64,000 bases of DNA from [Phormidium] sp. LEGE 05292 (lineage in GTDB: Bacteria; Cyanobacteriota; Cyanobacteriia; Cyanobacteriales; Aerosakkonemataceae). The notes beneath the pieces are model-generated. The model was not told where the DNA came from. It worked only from the letters and a program-made list of their open reading frames with translations, and did not search any database. Position numbers and translations under genes: made by a program. The number at the start of each line of letters is the position of its first letter. Within the stretch, counting starts at the first letter, position 1. The DNA lies in the NCBI RefSeq assembly GCF_015207735.1, contig NZ_JADEWG010000006.1, forward strand, positions 1 through 64,000, in the 5' to 3' direction. This document shows positions 7,949 through 16,908 of this stretch, one piece after another.

Positions 7949-9577
7949 TTAGAACTCAAAAGTAGTTCGGATAGTGCCAATAACAAAGTCATCATTGTTG
8001 TTGTTGTGATTCGGATTTGTTATCCAGATGATACCGGGAGTAATGGCAATGTTATCCGTCACCTGATATCTGTAAAAGCTTTCAATGTGCAGTGAGGTAT
8101 CGGGGTCTTCAAATTGTCCGATCGCTCTTAAACCACTACTAGTATTAGTTAACTTAGGCTCCATGCCGATAATAATTCCGCCCAAATTTCCCTCTTTAGC
8201 AAGGTCGGGAAAAGCTATAGTCAGAGCATAGTTCCAAATTTGAGCATCTCCGAAACCGATCGCACGAGCAGCTGTATATCCAACCCAACCACCAATAGCA
8301 ATATTATCAGTGACTCTATAATTAGCTTGGATACCGTAGGAGTTAGCAACTACCGGACGCTCAATTTCTTGTGGCCCTAATTGATTTAAGCGGGCGGCTG
8401 TACTGCCAGTTCCAGTATCAAGACCTTCACCCGCAGAGGCATAAGAATGAATGTAAGTTAAGCCAAGGGCAAAGCGATCGCTGGGATTAAATGTTAACTG
8501 ACCAATAGCGCCATAATCCCCATTGAATAAACCTCTACCAGAAGTAGGATTATCTGCTTCTCCTGCTAGGTAACCAAAGTCAAATCTGACAGCATCGCTT
8601 AATTTTAATCTTGCACCTAAACCAGCATTTGCATTAGGAATTCGATATATTGGATTGCGCCGACCAAAGCGAGAAATTGCACCACTCCCACTGCTTCTAA
8701 AGTATGGGTTAATAACATTAGTGAAGTCATGAAGTCCAGCATTATTTGCTTCAAGAAAAACTGTTAGTCTTTCACCTATAGGAAAGCGATACTCTAAATC
8801 TCCTAGTTCAACTACACCATCAGTATTGGAAGCAAAAGCGAGGCGACCTTCATAAGTTGGTAAATCGAAACGTTCAAAATTGCCAAAATCAAGACGAGTT
8901 CTCAAGCGGTCTTTGCCTGTAAAACTAGTTTCAAAATAGAGACGCGCCCGTTGTTGAAAAACCGTATTATTACGATCGCCAACTTCATTGCCAAACACAT
9001 CGCTGATGGCAAAAATTACTTCACCTTCAAGTTTAGTCGTAGGGGAAAATCGGTTAGCTTCTAGCTGTTGGGTGCGAACTTCTAAAGTATCAATTCGACC
9101 TCTTAAGGCGTTAAGTTCAGTGGCGAATTCTGTTTGTAACTTTCGTAATGTTTCCCAATCTTCTTGACTAACTAAATTTCTATTTCCACTTGTAATTAAC
9201 TCGTTAATGCGGTTTAGAGCAGCATTCAAACCCGCCGCAAACTCGTAGCGTGTCATTGCTCGATCGCCTCGGAAAGTGCCATCCTCGTAACCAACAATGA
9301 TGCCGTAACGCTCTACTAAAGATTGTAATGCTTGGAACGCCCAATCACTCGGTTGTACATCGGAAAGTTGGGAAACAGAAGTAATTTGAGCCATCGAATC
9401 TGACTCTAGCGACACTTCTAAATTGCTTTGCGCGATCGCAAAACCTATACCTACAGAACTATTTGCACTTTCGGCATTAGCTGGTATTGACCCAGTTATT
9501 GCCGAAAAAGATACAACGGAAGTTACTCCGAAACAAAAGGTTGGAGCTAACAATAAATTGCCAAAAAATTGATTCAT
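7949..9577 (-). CDS. Iron-uptake porin, OprB family with SLH domain
   Basis: 542 residues from the ATG at 9577. An N-terminal signal region ends near ANAES. An S-layer-homology segment follows (SDVQPSDWAFQALQSLVERY, then GYEDGTFRG and MTRYEFAAGLNAAL). A short coiled coil comes next (WETLRKLQTEFATELNALRG), and then an OprB-type beta-barrel ending in a terminal Phe. Cyanobacterial members sit in the outer membrane, anchor to the wall through SLH, and several are linked to iron uptake. The preceding two-component pair on the same strand ends 140 bases upstream and may control it. An upstream in-frame TTG would extend into an unlikely leader. Confidence 0.87.
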   Translation of the reverse strand: MNQFFGNLLLAPTFCFGVTSVVSFSAITGSIPANAESANSSVGIGFAIAQSNLEVSLESDSMAQITSVSQLSDVQPSDWAFQALQSLVERYGIIVGYEDGTFRGDRAMTRYEFAAGLNAALNRINELITSGNRNLVSQEDWETLRKLQTEFATELNALRGRIDTLEVRTQQLEANRFSPTTKLEGEVIFAISDVFGNEVGDRNNTVFQQRARLYFETSFTGKDRLRTRLDFGNFERFDLPTYEGRLAFASNTDGVVELGDLEYRFPIGERLTVFLEANNAGLHDFTNVINPYFRSSGSGAISRFGRRNPIYRIPNANAGLGARLKLSDAVRFDFGYLAGEADNPTSGRGLFNGDYGAIGQLTFNPSDRFALGLTYIHSYASAGEGLDTGTGSTAARLNQLGPQEIERPVVANSYGIQANYRVTDNIAIGGWVGYTAARAIGFGDAQIWNYALTIAFPDLAKEGNLGGIIIGMEPKLTNTSSGLRAIGQFEDPDTSLHIESFYRYQVTDNIAITPGIIWITNPNHNNNNDDFVIGTIRTTFEF

Positions 9578-9717
9578 TTTTATAAGTTTAAGCGAAAATT
9601 GTCCTTTGGTTAACAAAAGGTTAATAAATTATTTTGTTGTAAATTGAGCTAAATATAAGTACAAAAAATATCTCTAAAGATAGACGAAAAAATAGAAAAC
9701 AATTTTGTTATTTGATA

Positions 9718-10386
9718 TTATATTCGGAGGCGATAACCCTGACCTCTAACAGTTTCGATCCGATCGCCCCCTAACTTTTTTCGCAAATAACCAACATAGA
9801 CATCAACAATATTTGAACCCGGATCGTAATCGTAACCCCAAACCCGATCGAGTAATTTTTCCCGGGTCAACAATTCTCCGGGATGACGAAGAAAGACTTC
9901 TGCAAGGGTAAATTCTCTGGCTGATAATTCAATGAGGCGATCGCTAACCTTAACCTGACGTTTATGCAAATCGAGCACAATATCACTTGCCTTGAGTACC
10001 ATTTCTTCGGTTCCATTAGGCGATCGTTTATCCCGCAATCGCAAACGCACTCGTGCTAATAATTCTTCAAAACCAAATGGCTTAGTTACATAGTCATCAG
10101 CCCCACCTTCCAAACCCGCAACTTTATCTTTTACACCATCACGAGCAGTAAGAATAATTATCGGCATTTGCTCTCCCCGCTGCCGCAATTCTTCGAGGAC
10201 AATCCACCCATTTTTACCTGGAAGACCGATATCAAGAATTAGGAGATCGAAATCCTCACTGGAAGCCATAGAAATTGTTTCATAACCATTTCTGGCTACT
10301 GCGGTAATAAATCCGTGAGCTTTAAAACCTTTCTCTAGAAAGCTAACAATAAAAGCTTCGTCTTCAGCAATTAGAATCCGATTCAT
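9718..10386 (-). CDS. OmpR/PhoB-family response regulator
   Basis: 222 residues from the ATG at 10386. The receiver domain has the acidic pair near residues 8-10 (AEDE), the phospho-acceptor D52 in LILDIGLPG, and the TKPF lysine near 102. A winged-helix DNA-binding domain follows (REFTLAEVFLRHPGELLTRE, then DVYVGYLRKKLG and RGQGYRL). It lies 13 bases after the histidine kinase on the same strand, so the pair is almost surely cotranscribed, with the kinase first. The porin gene is the nearest target candidate. Confidence 0.93.
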   Translation of the reverse strand: MNRILIAEDEAFIVSFLEKGFKAHGFITAVARNGYETISMASSEDFDLLILDIGLPGKNGWIVLEELRQRGEQMPIIILTARDGVKDKVAGLEGGADDYVTKPFGFEELLARVRLRLRDKRSPNGTEEMVLKASDIVLDLHKRQVKVSDRLIELSAREFTLAEVFLRHPGELLTREKLLDRVWGYDYDPGSNIVDVYVGYLRKKLGGDRIETVRGQGYRLRI

Positions 10387-10399
10387 AAAGATTTCAACT

Positions 10400-11866
10400 T
10401 TAATATTGTTCCACCGGAATAACAAGAGTGAAAGTAGAACCAGCACCCGGTTTACTTAATAGTTCTATCCAACCACCGTGAGCGATCGCGATCGCCCTAA
10501 CAATAGACAAACCCAAACCCGCCCCAGAAGAACACCGAAGACTATCAGCAACTCGGGCAAAGCGTTCAAAAATCCTTGCCTGTTCAGCCTCGGCAATACC
10601 TTCTCCAGTGTCGCGCACCCAGAAATAAGCTTTACCATTCCTCACTATCGAACCCAAAACGATCAAGTCTTTCTCTTGAGTATGCTGGGTTGCATTTCTA
10701 GCGAGTTCCATAATTGCCTGAGTAATACGTTGGTAGTCTGCTACAATACGCCCCTTACCCTTGCGTTCCAGATGCCAATCCCTATGGGCTAAAGCTTTTG
10801 CCTTGGCGTAAAGTTCCTCAGTCAGTTCACCAACTTCCACCGTTTCCAGGTTTAAAAAATCAGGTTGTTCTGCCTTCGCCAATAACAACAAGTCATCCAC
10901 AAAGCGATTCATGCGATCGAGTTCCCCAGTTACCAACTTAATCGTTTCGCGCCGTTCTTGAGGATCATCCCCCAGCAGTTCCAAATGCCCTCGAACGATC
11001 GTAATCGGCGTTCGCAGTTCGTGACTAGCATCGTTAACAAAGTCCTGTTGACTAGCAAAAGCAGCCTGAAGGCGATCGAGCATTTCATTAAAAGTAATAG
11101 TTAATTCTGCCAGTTCATCCGATCCTTTAACAGGAATACGTCGAGTCAGGTCAGATTCAGTAATAGAGTGGGCTGTTTCCGTAAGTAAGCGCAGAGGAGC
11201 TAGTGCCCGTCCCGCGACGATCCAAGCCAATACCGAAGCAACTGCAAGGACGGCAAGAGTTACTTGAATCGCAACAACCGTACCTTCATCGATCTGGCGA
11301 TGCTCAACACCAGTGAAGTAAACCATTACCATTACTCCACGAGTTTTACCTTTAAACAATGGCTTCGCCAAATAGATGAGAGTACCCGTTGAAGTTTCCT
11401 TTTTACCTTGCCTTTGCTCGGTTAGTTGTGCCCATTCTTTAAGCAACTCTGAATCTGACTGAAGCGAACTGGGAAGGATTGTCGGGTCAGATTTGTAGAA
11501 TTGACCGTTTAATAGCGCAATAAAATACTCGTTTTCATCGGGAACGTTACGCGATACATATTTATCGAAAATCGCGATGACATCATCACCAAAAGGTTGA
11601 CCTGTGGAGGGATTTGTTCCTTGTACTACTCGTTGAAATTCTTTGGTTTCGTGGTTAAGAGACTTTTCAATTCGCTGATCTAGGCGGACAAGCATAACTT
11701 GACGGATTGCCAAAATACAGACAATGGCAGAACAAGCCATCAGCACAACGTACCAGGCTAGGATACGCGATCGCACTCCAAAGAAAATTCGATACCATCC
11801 ACGAGATTTTTTCGTTTTATTAGACTCTGATAAGTGTAACTTTATACCAATAAGGTTAGTAGACAT
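10400..11866 (-). CDS. Membrane sensor histidine kinase
   Basis: 488 residues from the ATG at 11866 (an upstream ATG at 11929 would add 21). It has two membrane helices, about 35-57 and 197-218, enclosing a periplasmic sensor of roughly 140 residues. Then come a HAMP linker (about 219-271), the dimerisation helix with the phospho-acceptor H282 in DASHELRTP, and an HATPase domain (N box ARNAT, G boxes DTGEGIAEAE and GAGLGLSIV). It phosphorylates the regulator encoded next. The periplasmic domain has no family I recognise, so the signal is unknown. Confidence 0.92.
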   Translation of the reverse strand: MSTNLIGIKLHLSESNKTKKSRGWYRIFFGVRSRILAWYVVLMACSAIVCILAIRQVMLVRLDQRIEKSLNHETKEFQRVVQGTNPSTGQPFGDDVIAIFDKYVSRNVPDENEYFIALLNGQFYKSDPTILPSSLQSDSELLKEWAQLTEQRQGKKETSTGTLIYLAKPLFKGKTRGVMVMVYFTGVEHRQIDEGTVVAIQVTLAVLAVASVLAWIVAGRALAPLRLLTETAHSITESDLTRRIPVKGSDELAELTITFNEMLDRLQAAFASQQDFVNDASHELRTPITIVRGHLELLGDDPQERRETIKLVTGELDRMNRFVDDLLLLAKAEQPDFLNLETVEVGELTEELYAKAKALAHRDWHLERKGKGRIVADYQRITQAIMELARNATQHTQEKDLIVLGSIVRNGKAYFWVRDTGEGIAEAEQARIFERFARVADSLRCSSGAGLGLSIVRAIAIAHGGWIELLSKPGAGSTFTLVIPVEQY

Positions 11867-11960
11867 CTTGAAGTTACTTTTTGGGAAAGCATAACAGAAA
11901 TAAAACTCGATTTCTAAGTTCGATCGCATCTACTACTAGGGAGAAAAGTTCCCTACTCGA

Positions 11961-13025
11961 TTAAACTTGCTGTAATGAATTCAAATGCAACAGTTGTTCA
12001 AGTCGATCGATACCACGCTTAGTCGCGCCTTTATCTCTGGGATTAAACACGCTGTAATGCAGAATAGATTCGCGGATCTTTTCGTAGCGATCGCATTGCA
12101 AATTCTCATCAATTAAATGCTTTAATTGCTGGATATCATCACACACATCTCCGCACTGCCAAAGATAAGTCATTGACGAAACATCAGCACTGCGTTGCAG
12201 TCTACCAGGTTGAGGATTGAGATAAATTGCAGGTTTATTGAAATATAACCACTCGTAGCCTGAAGCTGAAATATCGCCAATAAACAGATCTGATTGAGCA
12301 AACCAAGGCATAACATTTCCCGAACAAACAAGTTTTATATTGGAAATGCTTTTTAAACGATTAACAATTTCTGGATCGTAAAATTGGCGATCGGAATTAA
12401 AAATATTCGGATGTGGTTTGACAATTAGGTTATAATCTTTAGTAATTTGGTGAACAACATCGAGATTATCCAAAAATATATCGATCGAGCTAATATTTCC
12501 TTTCCGCCAAGTTGGGGAGTAAATTACAGTTTTTCTATCATTGTTAAATAGATTGGGTTGTATAGGGAAATCGTCAAATTTAGGATATCCAATCAAAACC
12601 CATTTCATATTACGATTGCACTCATTTTGCAGCAAGCGTTCTGCCTGTCGCTGACCTACGCACAAGCAAAGTAAGTAATTGCTAAAATCGCGATCGTAAG
12701 TGAAAGGTTTATCGGACATCCCATGAAAAATTTGTACGGCGCGAGTTTGGTTACTTCTTTCTTGCTCTCGCAAAAAGGTAGGAGTTAATACTAAATCATA
12801 GCTGTCTAAATCACATCGATCTGTGAATAAATGCGCGTAGCCTGTATATTCGCGATCGCTACTTTCTGCACTGAGTTGTTGTACGACTAAGTAATTTTGG
12901 TGAATCCCTTGTTGCAGAAAGTAATCTAGATAAGGTTTAATGGCTGCAAAGTAATGTAGGTTGCCACAATACCTTAAGTAATAAGCGATTTTTTTGGGAG
13001 TTTGTGTTAAGGATTTCGTCATCAT
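11961..13025 (-). CDS. CDP-glycerol glycerophosphotransferase-like protein (copy A)
   Basis: 354 residues resembling the TagB/TagF-type CDP-glycerol:poly(glycerophosphate) glycerophosphotransferases. Motifs seen are FHGMSDK near 100, VIYSPTWRKG, LIVKPHPN, and the nucleotide-binding DISASGYEWLYFNKPAIYL. In Firmicutes this fold moves glycerol phosphate from CDP-glycerol onto teichoic acid chains; in a Gram-negative cyanobacterium the acceptor is unknown, perhaps an exopolysaccharide. No membrane helix is obvious. It is the last of four minus-strand genes and is separated from copy B by a 204-base gap. Confidence 0.78.
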   Translation of the reverse strand: MMTKSLTQTPKKIAYYLRYCGNLHYFAAIKPYLDYFLQQGIHQNYLVVQQLSAESSDREYTGYAHLFTDRCDLDSYDLVLTPTFLREQERSNQTRAVQIFHGMSDKPFTYDRDFSNYLLCLCVGQRQAERLLQNECNRNMKWVLIGYPKFDDFPIQPNLFNNDRKTVIYSPTWRKGNISSIDIFLDNLDVVHQITKDYNLIVKPHPNIFNSDRQFYDPEIVNRLKSISNIKLVCSGNVMPWFAQSDLFIGDISASGYEWLYFNKPAIYLNPQPGRLQRSADVSSMTYLWQCGDVCDDIQQLKHLIDENLQCDRYEKIRESILHYSVFNPRDKGATKRGIDRLEQLLHLNSLQQV

Positions 13026-13120
13026 GTTTGCCCAATTGAATTGAGATAAAGTCTGGTTGAATGGTTATTGTAAGAGGGTTTTTGGAAATTGTCTGTTGGG
13101 AATTGCAGGTTGAATTTTTA

Positions 13121-13161
13121 ACCACAGATGAAACACAGATGGACACAGATGAACACAGATG
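13121..13161. repeat. Short tandem 10-bp repeat (ACACAGATGA type)
   Basis: Four near-identical 10-base units based on ACACAGATGA lie between the two glycerophosphotransferase-like genes. Such CACAGATG arrays recur as intergenic interspersed repeats in many cyanobacterial genomes. No coding role is apparent. Confidence 0.7.
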
Positions 13162-13229
13162 TAGGTGATAGTCTTCCCGTAGAATAGACAGATATTTACT
13201 TTATTTGTCTTTTACGATTTCCCTTATTT

Positions 13230-14309
13230 TCAAGATAGAAATTGTTCTTTAAACCATGAGATAGCGGCATTAGTGGCTTGACCGGGGTTGTAAAATAAAT
13301 CTTGGGCAATGTTAGTCCGAATTTCTGAGAAACGATCGGATTCTGCGAGGCTAGTTGCTACTATTTTTTCTACTTGTTCGGGATGTTCGACGATTAAACC
13401 CCCGCGCCGTCCCCAAGTTTCTAGATCGACTAAAGCGCCTTGTTTTTGCGATCGCTCAATCAACTCTGGTACATCCAAAAATACCAAGGGTCGATTTAAT
13501 AAAGTATATTCATTCGCAACCGAAGAAGCATCGGTAATTAAAAGATCGGAAAGATAAAGTAAGGGAATAATATCAAGTTCACTCACCAGTCGAGTATGAG
13601 GACTTTCTAAAGGTGCTAATTTTGCAAACCAATCAATGTTATTTTTCGGATGATCGTGAGGTTTAATTAGCAAATCGTACTGATTTGTTTCTGACAAACG
13701 ACGAATCACTTCTTTACCCATTGTTTCTAACGAATTGTCAGCTTGTCCTGTGGGAGCATAGAGAATTATCGATCGCTTTCCATCAAATCCATATTTTTCT
13801 AATAACTCTTGGCGATCGAGTTCTCCTGTCACTAAAGAATCAGTTTTGGGAAAACCAATTGACACCCCACGCGGATCGTTTTCTGCTAACAAACCAGATT
13901 CAGCAAATTTGCGCCGCATATAAGGGCCAATAATAAAGAAAACATTGTAATCTAGGTTTTCCTGGCGTACTCCTCGGTTGCGGAAAGAAACGCCGTGAAA
14001 AATTTGAATGCGCGTTCCGAAGTTTTCTAAAGGTGCAATAATCCGCTTGTTGGCAGAAAAGAGTACATCGAATTGGCGATTTTGAATTTCATCAACTGAT
14101 AAGATCCGCTCTGATGGAATATGAAACGGTTTGTACATTGCATCGCCATCGTAATTGAATCCGGTTTCGGTTTCTGTGCGTACCCCTCCAGAAACATAAA
14201 CTTCTACTCCGGGAATTTTTACTAAATGCTCGTAAATAGGTCGAAAACAGAGAAAGTGAACGTGAGCATAACCTGTAAATAAGACAGTAACGTGCTTACT
14301 AGAAACCAT
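13230..14309 (-). CDS. CDP-glycerol glycerophosphotransferase-like protein (copy B)
   Basis: 359 residues, same superfamily as copy A but only distantly similar to it. Motifs are LFTGYAHVHFLCFRPIYEHL at the N-terminus, IFHGVSFRNRG, IILYAPTG, LIKPHDHPKN and LLITDASSVANEYTLLNRP. The N-terminal half would bind the acceptor and the C-terminal half the CDP-activated donor. It starts two bases after the kinase-like gene ends, so translational coupling is likely. Confidence 0.78.
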   Translation of the reverse strand: MVSSKHVTVLFTGYAHVHFLCFRPIYEHLVKIPGVEVYVSGGVRTETETGFNYDGDAMYKPFHIPSERILSVDEIQNRQFDVLFSANKRIIAPLENFGTRIQIFHGVSFRNRGVRQENLDYNVFFIIGPYMRRKFAESGLLAENDPRGVSIGFPKTDSLVTGELDRQELLEKYGFDGKRSIILYAPTGQADNSLETMGKEVIRRLSETNQYDLLIKPHDHPKNNIDWFAKLAPLESPHTRLVSELDIIPLLYLSDLLITDASSVANEYTLLNRPLVFLDVPELIERSQKQGALVDLETWGRRGGLIVEHPEQVEKIVATSLAESDRFSEIRTNIAQDLFYNPGQATNAAISWFKEQFLS

Positions 14310-14311
14310 AA

Positions 14312-15691
14312 CTATACCTCTGATAAAACCCCATATTTGAGTGCTGGTAAAGATAAATAATCACTCTTACCGTCAAGCAATTTTTCGCATTCAGTGACAA
14401 CAAAACTAAGATGTGTTTGCCATCCTTCTGGTAACTTTCTGAGTGACGAAATTTTACCGCGTAGCAACACTTGAGTAGCGATATGCCAAACTAAACGCGA
14501 TCGCTCGATCGCTCGATTAGTTTCTGCTTCATAACTTCTTAGCAAAGCTTCTACACAGGCGCTTACAGCTGATGGCGATATTTCTTCTCTTCCAGCTAGA
14601 TAAATTAAATGAGCAATCAAACGACCAATATCATAAAGGGAATCGCCTGCTGAAAGCATATCCCAATCAACTATACCGATTCTGTTTGAATTGTAATGAA
14701 TTTGATCGCCAAACAAATTGCCGTGAATTGGTTGATTTTGCGGGAAAGAAAACTGTTTGGATAAGTTTTTCAGTTTGGCGATCGCACCCTCAATTCTAGA
14801 ACTTAATTGCGGAAGTGCCAGCTTTGCACCCTTGAGATGGCGAGAGAGAATTTTTAACTCTTTTTGGGGTGTCCAAACTGGTTTAGGATCGAGATTTAAA
14901 TAATGCAATTGTCCGAGGACTTCTCCCACTTGTGCAAAAGTTTCCGGCAAAGCGCGACGCATTATTTCTGTAAACTGAGTGCCAGAAACTTCAGTCATTA
15001 AAACGGTGCGAATGGTGGGATTGTAGGAAACAATTTGAGGAACATCGAATTTTAATCGATCGCGTTTAGCCACTTCATCAACGATCTGAAAATTGCGAAT
15101 CACACATTCTGCGTCATCTTCATTAATTAACTTGGCAAAGTAACGACTGTGCGTAGTTGGGTGTTCCCAAGTCAGAAGCGATCGTTTTAATGGCACATAA
15201 CGAAACAGTTTAGGTGTGGGATAATCCGCCTCGTTCATCCCCTTTAATTCATCAGGCGGCACTAACAAATTGCAAAAATGTTCTGGATCTAATAACTGTG
15301 CCAACTCCCTCATATTTGGAGCATTAGGCAACGTCCAAACAACCGTGTGCCAATCGGGAATCAGAAATATTGGAGGCCCATTGCAGGGGAAAAAGTTCTG
15401 ACTATAACCGTTCCCTGCCTCCTTAAGAGCGGTTTCGGCTTTGGCAAAGATCTGAAAAAATAGATTGAGCGTTATTGTTGCTTGATTGCTGCCTCCCGGT
15501 GCGATCGTCGCTTCAGCCATAACTCGCGCCCGCTCGAATGGCTTGTAATTAGTTAGACCGAGCTTTATCCGTACAGACTGGGGCTGTTTGCCAGACCATT
15601 TGCTCCAGGCATCAGCAACAGCTTTTTCAACTGCGCTAGGTATACGAATTTGCTGAATGGTCTGAAAAACTGAGTCTTCGGTATAACTCAT
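14312..15691 (-). CDS. APH/choline-kinase superfamily phosphotransferase
   Basis: 459 residues. The C-terminal half has the kinase catalytic loop IHGNLFGDQI and the metal-binding IGIVDWDML of the aminoglycoside phosphotransferase/choline kinase superfamily. The N-terminal 150 residues form an extra domain with a FERARVMAEATI-type segment that I do not recognise. Located between a LicC-like nucleotidyltransferase and two glycerophosphotransferase-like genes, it may phosphorylate a small alcohol (choline, glycerol or another polyol) for activation. Its ATG overlaps the upstream stop as TAATG. Confidence 0.7.
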   Translation of the reverse strand: MSYTEDSVFQTIQQIRIPSAVEKAVADAWSKWSGKQPQSVRIKLGLTNYKPFERARVMAEATIAPGGSNQATITLNLFFQIFAKAETALKEAGNGYSQNFFPCNGPPIFLIPDWHTVVWTLPNAPNMRELAQLLDPEHFCNLLVPPDELKGMNEADYPTPKLFRYVPLKRSLLTWEHPTTHSRYFAKLINEDDAECVIRNFQIVDEVAKRDRLKFDVPQIVSYNPTIRTVLMTEVSGTQFTEIMRRALPETFAQVGEVLGQLHYLNLDPKPVWTPQKELKILSRHLKGAKLALPQLSSRIEGAIAKLKNLSKQFSFPQNQPIHGNLFGDQIHYNSNRIGIVDWDMLSAGDSLYDIGRLIAHLIYLAGREEISPSAVSACVEALLRSYEAETNRAIERSRLVWHIATQVLLRGKISSLRKLPEGWQTHLSFVVTECEKLLDGKSDYLSLPALKYGVLSEV

Positions 15692-16479
15692 TACGCCACC
15701 TCTGATTCGAGTAGGATTTCCCGCAAAGCAGCAGGTGAAGGTACTGTATGCTTGAGTTTTGAAGAGACAACAGCCTTACGAATTTTCGGCCAAATCCTTT
15801 CACAAGCATGATGCCAATCTTCAGGGAAATCGATTTCCACCCAAGGCAAATCGGCAATGTCTGCACCAAAGATGGGCATTTCACGAGCTAATTGTTCGAT
15901 CGCAGCAGGTGCCCATTGATTTTCTCCTCCAATTGCCAGGGCTGTTTCAGCTGCATTAAAAAAGGATTTAATGCTGGATGCCGTAAATTTCAAAAGTCCA
16001 GTACTTTCGCCATGCGCTTTTTCGACACTAAGCTTTTTACTAATGCGCCGTAGCTTGTTTTCTCTAAAAGCTACTTTCATCTGTTCTGCCTCAGTTCCCG
16101 AACTGGAATCATAAGCCAGTGCATTACCGGGAGTTTCCAATAAACGTTGATAAACTTGAGGATGGGCTAAAACATCGCTGTTCATAAGGATAAAGTCATC
16201 TTGTACCCAGTTTCGAGTTAGCCAAAGTGAGTAAAGGCTATTAGTTTTGGCATATCGACGGTTGACGACATAGTGACAGCGATCGCCGATCGCTTGACGC
16301 ACTTGATTACCGCAATATCCCAGTACAACGCAAACATCAGTAATTCCAAAGCTGCGAAGTGCAGCTAACTGATACTCAATTAGGTTTATCTCTCCTACTG
16401 GTGCCAAGCACTTAGGTCTGCCTTTAAGCACTGGTGTAAGCCGCGAACCACGACCAGCTGCAAGAATAATTGCCTGCAT
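15691..16479 (-). CDS. LicC-like sugar/choline phosphate nucleotidyltransferase
   Basis: 262 residues of the NTP_transferase fold. Seen are the nucleotide loop LAAGRGSRL (7-15), the lysine in RPKCLAPVG (about 20-28), the strand FILMNSDVL carrying the metal Asp, and GESTGLLKF and VEIDFPEDW for sugar or choline phosphate and the second metal. The overall look is closest to LicC-type CTP:phosphocholine cytidylyltransferases and small sugar-1-phosphate nucleotidyltransferases. As first gene of the four-gene set it would make the NDP- or CDP-activated donor used by the transferases. Confidence 0.75.
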   Translation of the reverse strand: MQAIILAAGRGSRLTPVLKGRPKCLAPVGEINLIEYQLAALRSFGITDVCVVLGYCGNQVRQAIGDRCHYVVNRRYAKTNSLYSLWLTRNWVQDDFILMNSDVLAHPQVYQRLLETPGNALAYDSSSGTEAEQMKVAFRENKLRRISKKLSVEKAHGESTGLLKFTASSIKSFFNAAETALAIGGENQWAPAAIEQLAREMPIFGADIADLPWVEIDFPEDWHHACERIWPKIRKAVVSSKLKHTVPSPAALREILLESEVA

Positions 16480-16635
16480 TTTCTGTCTCCTTTGTTTACT
16501 GTTTTCAGTTCAAAATCAGCTATTAAGGGCTTATCTTTTGCCCAAAAGCTTTGCTGAAAGAACTCTAGGTTGCAAAATGTTAAATTTAAATGCGTGTTAG
16601 TTTAGAAGAAGTAAAAAGGTATTAAAAGGTTTTGA

Positions 16636-16676
16636 TTTAACCTATTTTTAACTTCCCAATCAACTTACTTTAATTT
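16636..16676 (+). promoter_or_regulatory. Pho-box-like direct repeat array
   Basis: Four 8-base units with exact 11-base spacing: TTTAACCT (16636), TTTAACTT (16647), AATCAACT (16658) and TTTAATTT (16669), each separated by three bases. The cyanobacterial Pho box is described as repeats of (C/T)TTAAC(C/T)(T/A) with three-base spacers. The first two units fit it well and the last two loosely. Phosphate control would suit the glycerophosphodiester and CDP-glycerol-type genes on either side. Confidence 0.5.
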
Positions 16677-16712
16677 ACTAAATCTAATGTTAAATATCGT
16701 GAGAATGTTCTC

Positions 16713-16731
16713 ATTATTAACAGTTAATAAT
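16713..16731. promoter_or_regulatory. Palindromic operator candidate
   Basis: Nine-base arms ATTATTAAC and GTTAATAAT are perfect reverse complements around a single A. Another short inverted pair (GAGAA/TTCTC) abuts it on the left. It lies about 180 bases before the glycerophosphodiesterase start. It could bind a dimeric regulator; none is identified. Confidence 0.35.
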
Positions 16732-16908
16732 TCATCCTTTTGGCAGATACAGAAATTTTAGGATGCTGTTTACTAAAATCAAATTATTTAAACATCCATC
16801 TAAAGATAGAGATTTATTTATCTAAATAAACAATAGAAATAAACTGGTAAATTAGAAGATCGGAATGCGAAAGCTGTTAGATGGTTTTGATTACAAGAAG
16901 TTGAAGTT

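Larger units (their letters stand above)
16480..16908. promoter_or_regulatory. Divergent intergenic region with regulatory sites
   Basis: 429 bases between the minus-strand nucleotidyltransferase operon and the plus-strand glycerophosphodiesterase. It is AT-rich with no coding signal. It contains a Pho-box-like array (16636-16676) and a 19-base palindrome (16713-16731), listed separately. Promoters for both directions must lie here. Confidence 0.6.

Noticed and set aside
10478-10792. Plus-strand frame of about 100 codons opposite the histidine kinase
   Set aside because: It lies wholly antisense to a well-supported kinase domain and has no recognisable motif.
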